The notes under the pieces were generated by a model. It worked only from the letters and a program-made list of their open reading frames with translations. It was not told where the DNA came from and searched no databases. Positions 62,672 through 64,000 of a stretch of DNA of 64,000 bases are shown here, one piece after another. Source of the DNA: Pseudomonadota bacterium (GTDB lineage: Bacteria; Pseudomonadota; Alphaproteobacteria; Rhizobiales; Hyphomicrobiaceae); contig JAFAFW010000007.1 in NCBI GenBank assembly GCA_023423275.1, positions 68,340 to 132,339 of the forward strand, given 5' to 3'. Each line of letters opens with the position of its first letter. The first letter of the stretch is position 1. The position numbers and the translations under genes are program-made.

Positions 62672-63337
62672 ATGGGCAACGCCGCGCTGCAACGCAAGAA
62701 TATGGTCGAGGGGCAGGTTCGTACCAGCGACGTGACCGACAGGCGAATTTTGCGCGCCATGTCCGATGTCCCGCGCGAGTTGTTCGCGCCGAAGGACGTC
62801 CAGGCTCTTGCCTACTTCGACCAGGATCTGCGCGTTACCCCGGTGGACCAGCCGGATCGCTTCATTCTTGCCCCCAGCGTATTCGCGCGCATGGTGCTGG
62901 CACTCGATATCGACTCGGATAACGTGGTGCTGGATGTCGGGTGCGCAACCGGATACGGCAGCGCGATTCTGGCGCGACTTGCGCAGACCGTCGTCGGTCT
63001 CGAATCAGATGCAGCGCTGGCCGAGACGGCCACCAAGACGCTCAGTGGACTATCGGTGGACAACGTGGTGATCGTCAGCGGCCCGCTGGAGAGCGGCTGG
63101 CCCGGCGAAGGGCCTTACGATGCCATCCTCATCAATGGCGCGATCGCAGAGGCGCCATCCAGCCTGCTGCAGCAGTTGCGGGACGGCGGTCGACTTGTTG
63201 CCGTGTTGTCTCAAGGAGTTACGGGGCAGGCGACACTGTGGCAGCGGTCTGGCGGAAACATTTCATCGCGCAGCCTGTTCGATGCGGCCGCTTCGCCGCT
63301 GGCAGCGTTCCAGCGCGCTCCGCAGTTCGTCTTCTGA
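62672..63337 (+). CDS. pcm: Protein-L-isoaspartate O-methyltransferase
   Basis: A 221-residue Pcm-family enzyme, which methylates isoaspartyl residues in damaged proteins as a first repair step. The opening NMVEGQVRTSDVTDRRILRAM, the PRELFAP motif and the SAM loop VLDVGCATGYGSAILA fit. The common form of motif I is DVGTGSGY; here it is DVGCATGY, so the branch is the divergent alphaproteobacterial one whose catalysis is less tested. It stands just upstream of a tolC-like gene, a common order in this class. Confidence 0.85.
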   Translation: MGNAALQRKNMVEGQVRTSDVTDRRILRAMSDVPRELFAPKDVQALAYFDQDLRVTPVDQPDRFILAPSVFARMVLALDIDSDNVVLDVGCATGYGSAILARLAQTVVGLESDAALAETATKTLSGLSVDNVVIVSGPLESGWPGEGPYDAILINGAIAEAPSSLLQQLRDGGRLVAVLSQGVTGQATLWQRSGGNISSRSLFDAAASPLAAFQRAPQFVF

Positions 63338-63561
63338 TGGCTGAATAGTATTCCACAGGTGTGGAGATCCGGCCACGCTTGTTGCAGAACCCGGCGTTTC
63401 GTGTCCAAAGGCCCTTTGGCGCGTTCGCAACGTCGGCTAAGTAACAGCAATGGCATGTGATTTGCGCCGTAGCTCGCAGGATGTTCCCTGGTCTGATTCA
63501 ATTGGGCAAATTTGTCCGCGCCATGCCGTGATTGACGACGCAAAGCAGCGGCAGGACCAGC

Positions 63562-64000
63562 ATGGCTGAGATGAGGGGGAACTGGGCGCTGACGGGGGCA
63601 GGTGCAATCAGGCGTTGGGTTGGGGTGTCGGCAGCCATCGTGCTCGCCGCTACCGTTGTTGTGGCCCCCGCCGGTCAAGCCTCAGCCGAGTCGCTGCGCC
63701 AGGCGCTGGCGGCGGCCTACAAGTTCAATCCCCGGCTCGATGCCGAGCGCGCCCGTCTCCGGGCCACCGACGAAGAGGTGCCGCGCGCCCGTTCCGGCTA
63801 CATGCCGCAGGTGTTCGGCTCGGCCGACGCCGGCTACCAGCATCAGCGCACCCGCGGCAGCGGCATCACCGAAAACCGCGAGACGCATCCGCGCGGCTAT
63901 GGCGTCGACCTGTCACAACCGATCTTTTCCGGTTTCCGCACCCTGAACTCGGTGCGCGAGGCCGAATCCACCGTGCGCGCCGGCCGCGCCAACCTGCACG
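63562..64000 (+). CDS. TolC family outer-membrane efflux protein (partial, runs off the window)
   Basis: The first 146 codons of a TolC family gene that continues past the end of the window. The start gives MAEMRGNWAL, then a signal peptide ending near GQASA, and the mature N-terminus ESLRQALAAAYKFNPRLDAERARLRATDE and LSQPIFSGFRTLNSVREAE, which are typical of the family's coiled-coil barrel repeat. TolC forms the outer channel of type I secretion and multidrug efflux. The 224 bases between pcm and this gene hold nothing I recognise. Confidence 0.9.
   Translation, partial: MAEMRGNWALTGAGAIRRWVGVSAAIVLAATVVVAPAGQASAESLRQALAAAYKFNPRLDAERARLRATDEEVPRARSGYMPQVFGSADAGYQHQRTRGSGITENRETHPRGYGVDLSQPIFSGFRTLNSVREAESTVRAGRANLH

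Overview
The window is 64 kb of dense, high-GC bacterial chromosome. It most resembles Alphaproteobacteria of the order Hyphomicrobiales (Rhizobiales). The reasons are a split F0 operon (atpI-B-E-b'-b with no F1 genes beside it), a groESL operon under a CIRCE element, the phosphonate-type importer order D-C-E-E, a Pcm gene upstream of a TolC family gene, and the family of OmpA proteins with a long charged repeat. Genus or species cannot be fixed from the sequence alone.

Layout. 1-9.7 kb: efp, a small membrane protein, a malate/lactate dehydrogenase-type enzyme, an APC permease, an exported methyltransferase, an RBBP9-type hydrolase, purB, a DadA-like FAD oxidoreductase and a 3-hydroxyisobutyrate dehydrogenase-type enzyme. 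9.8-13.5 kb: threonine dehydratase followed by an AceE-like thiamine enzyme. 14-16.3 kb: groES-groEL with promoter, CIRCE operator and terminator. 16.4-21.7 kb: FkbM methyltransferase, a HAD phosphatase, an OmpA-type protein and unknowns. 21.9-24.6 kb: the F0 sector of ATP synthase. 24.8-29.9 kb: small unknowns, a lone receiver-domain protein, a LuxR-type regulator and an MscS channel.

30.0-53.9 kb is the centre of interest: what looks like one catabolic locus built around coenzyme F420. On the minus strand lie pxpB-pxpC, a GntR/HutC-type regulator, and a three-gene molybdenum hydroxylase whose iron-sulfur subunit is fused to a CoxG-like domain. Divergently, on the plus strand, pxpA is followed by an NADPH:F420 reductase and the F420 genes cofE-cofD-cofC-fbiC, largely with ATGA overlaps. 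Next comes a PLP enzyme, a two-subunit CoA-transferase, an F420-dependent luciferase-like oxidoreductase, a complete branched-chain-type ABC importer and a Tat-exported metallo-beta-lactamase-fold protein. Three near-identical palindromes (consensus RTWCTA-N4-TAGTAC) lie at the three promoters that would drive these units, two of them exactly at the predicted transcription start. They are good candidates for the operators of the GntR protein. My reading is a substrate-induced pathway in which uptake, hydroxylation, F420-dependent reduction, ATP-dependent ring opening and CoA activation of a heterocyclic or lactam-type compound are co-regulated with synthesis of the cofactor itself. The substrate is inference only.

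54-64 kb: a von Willebrand A protein, a copper-handling pair (DUF2946 and a YcnI-PCuAC fusion), the importer phnD-phnC-phnE-phnE with a candidate Pho box, a LysE exporter, a tiny Tat-signal peptide gene, a TylF-type methyltransferase, tRNA-Cys(GCA), pcm, and the start of a TolC family gene cut by the window edge.
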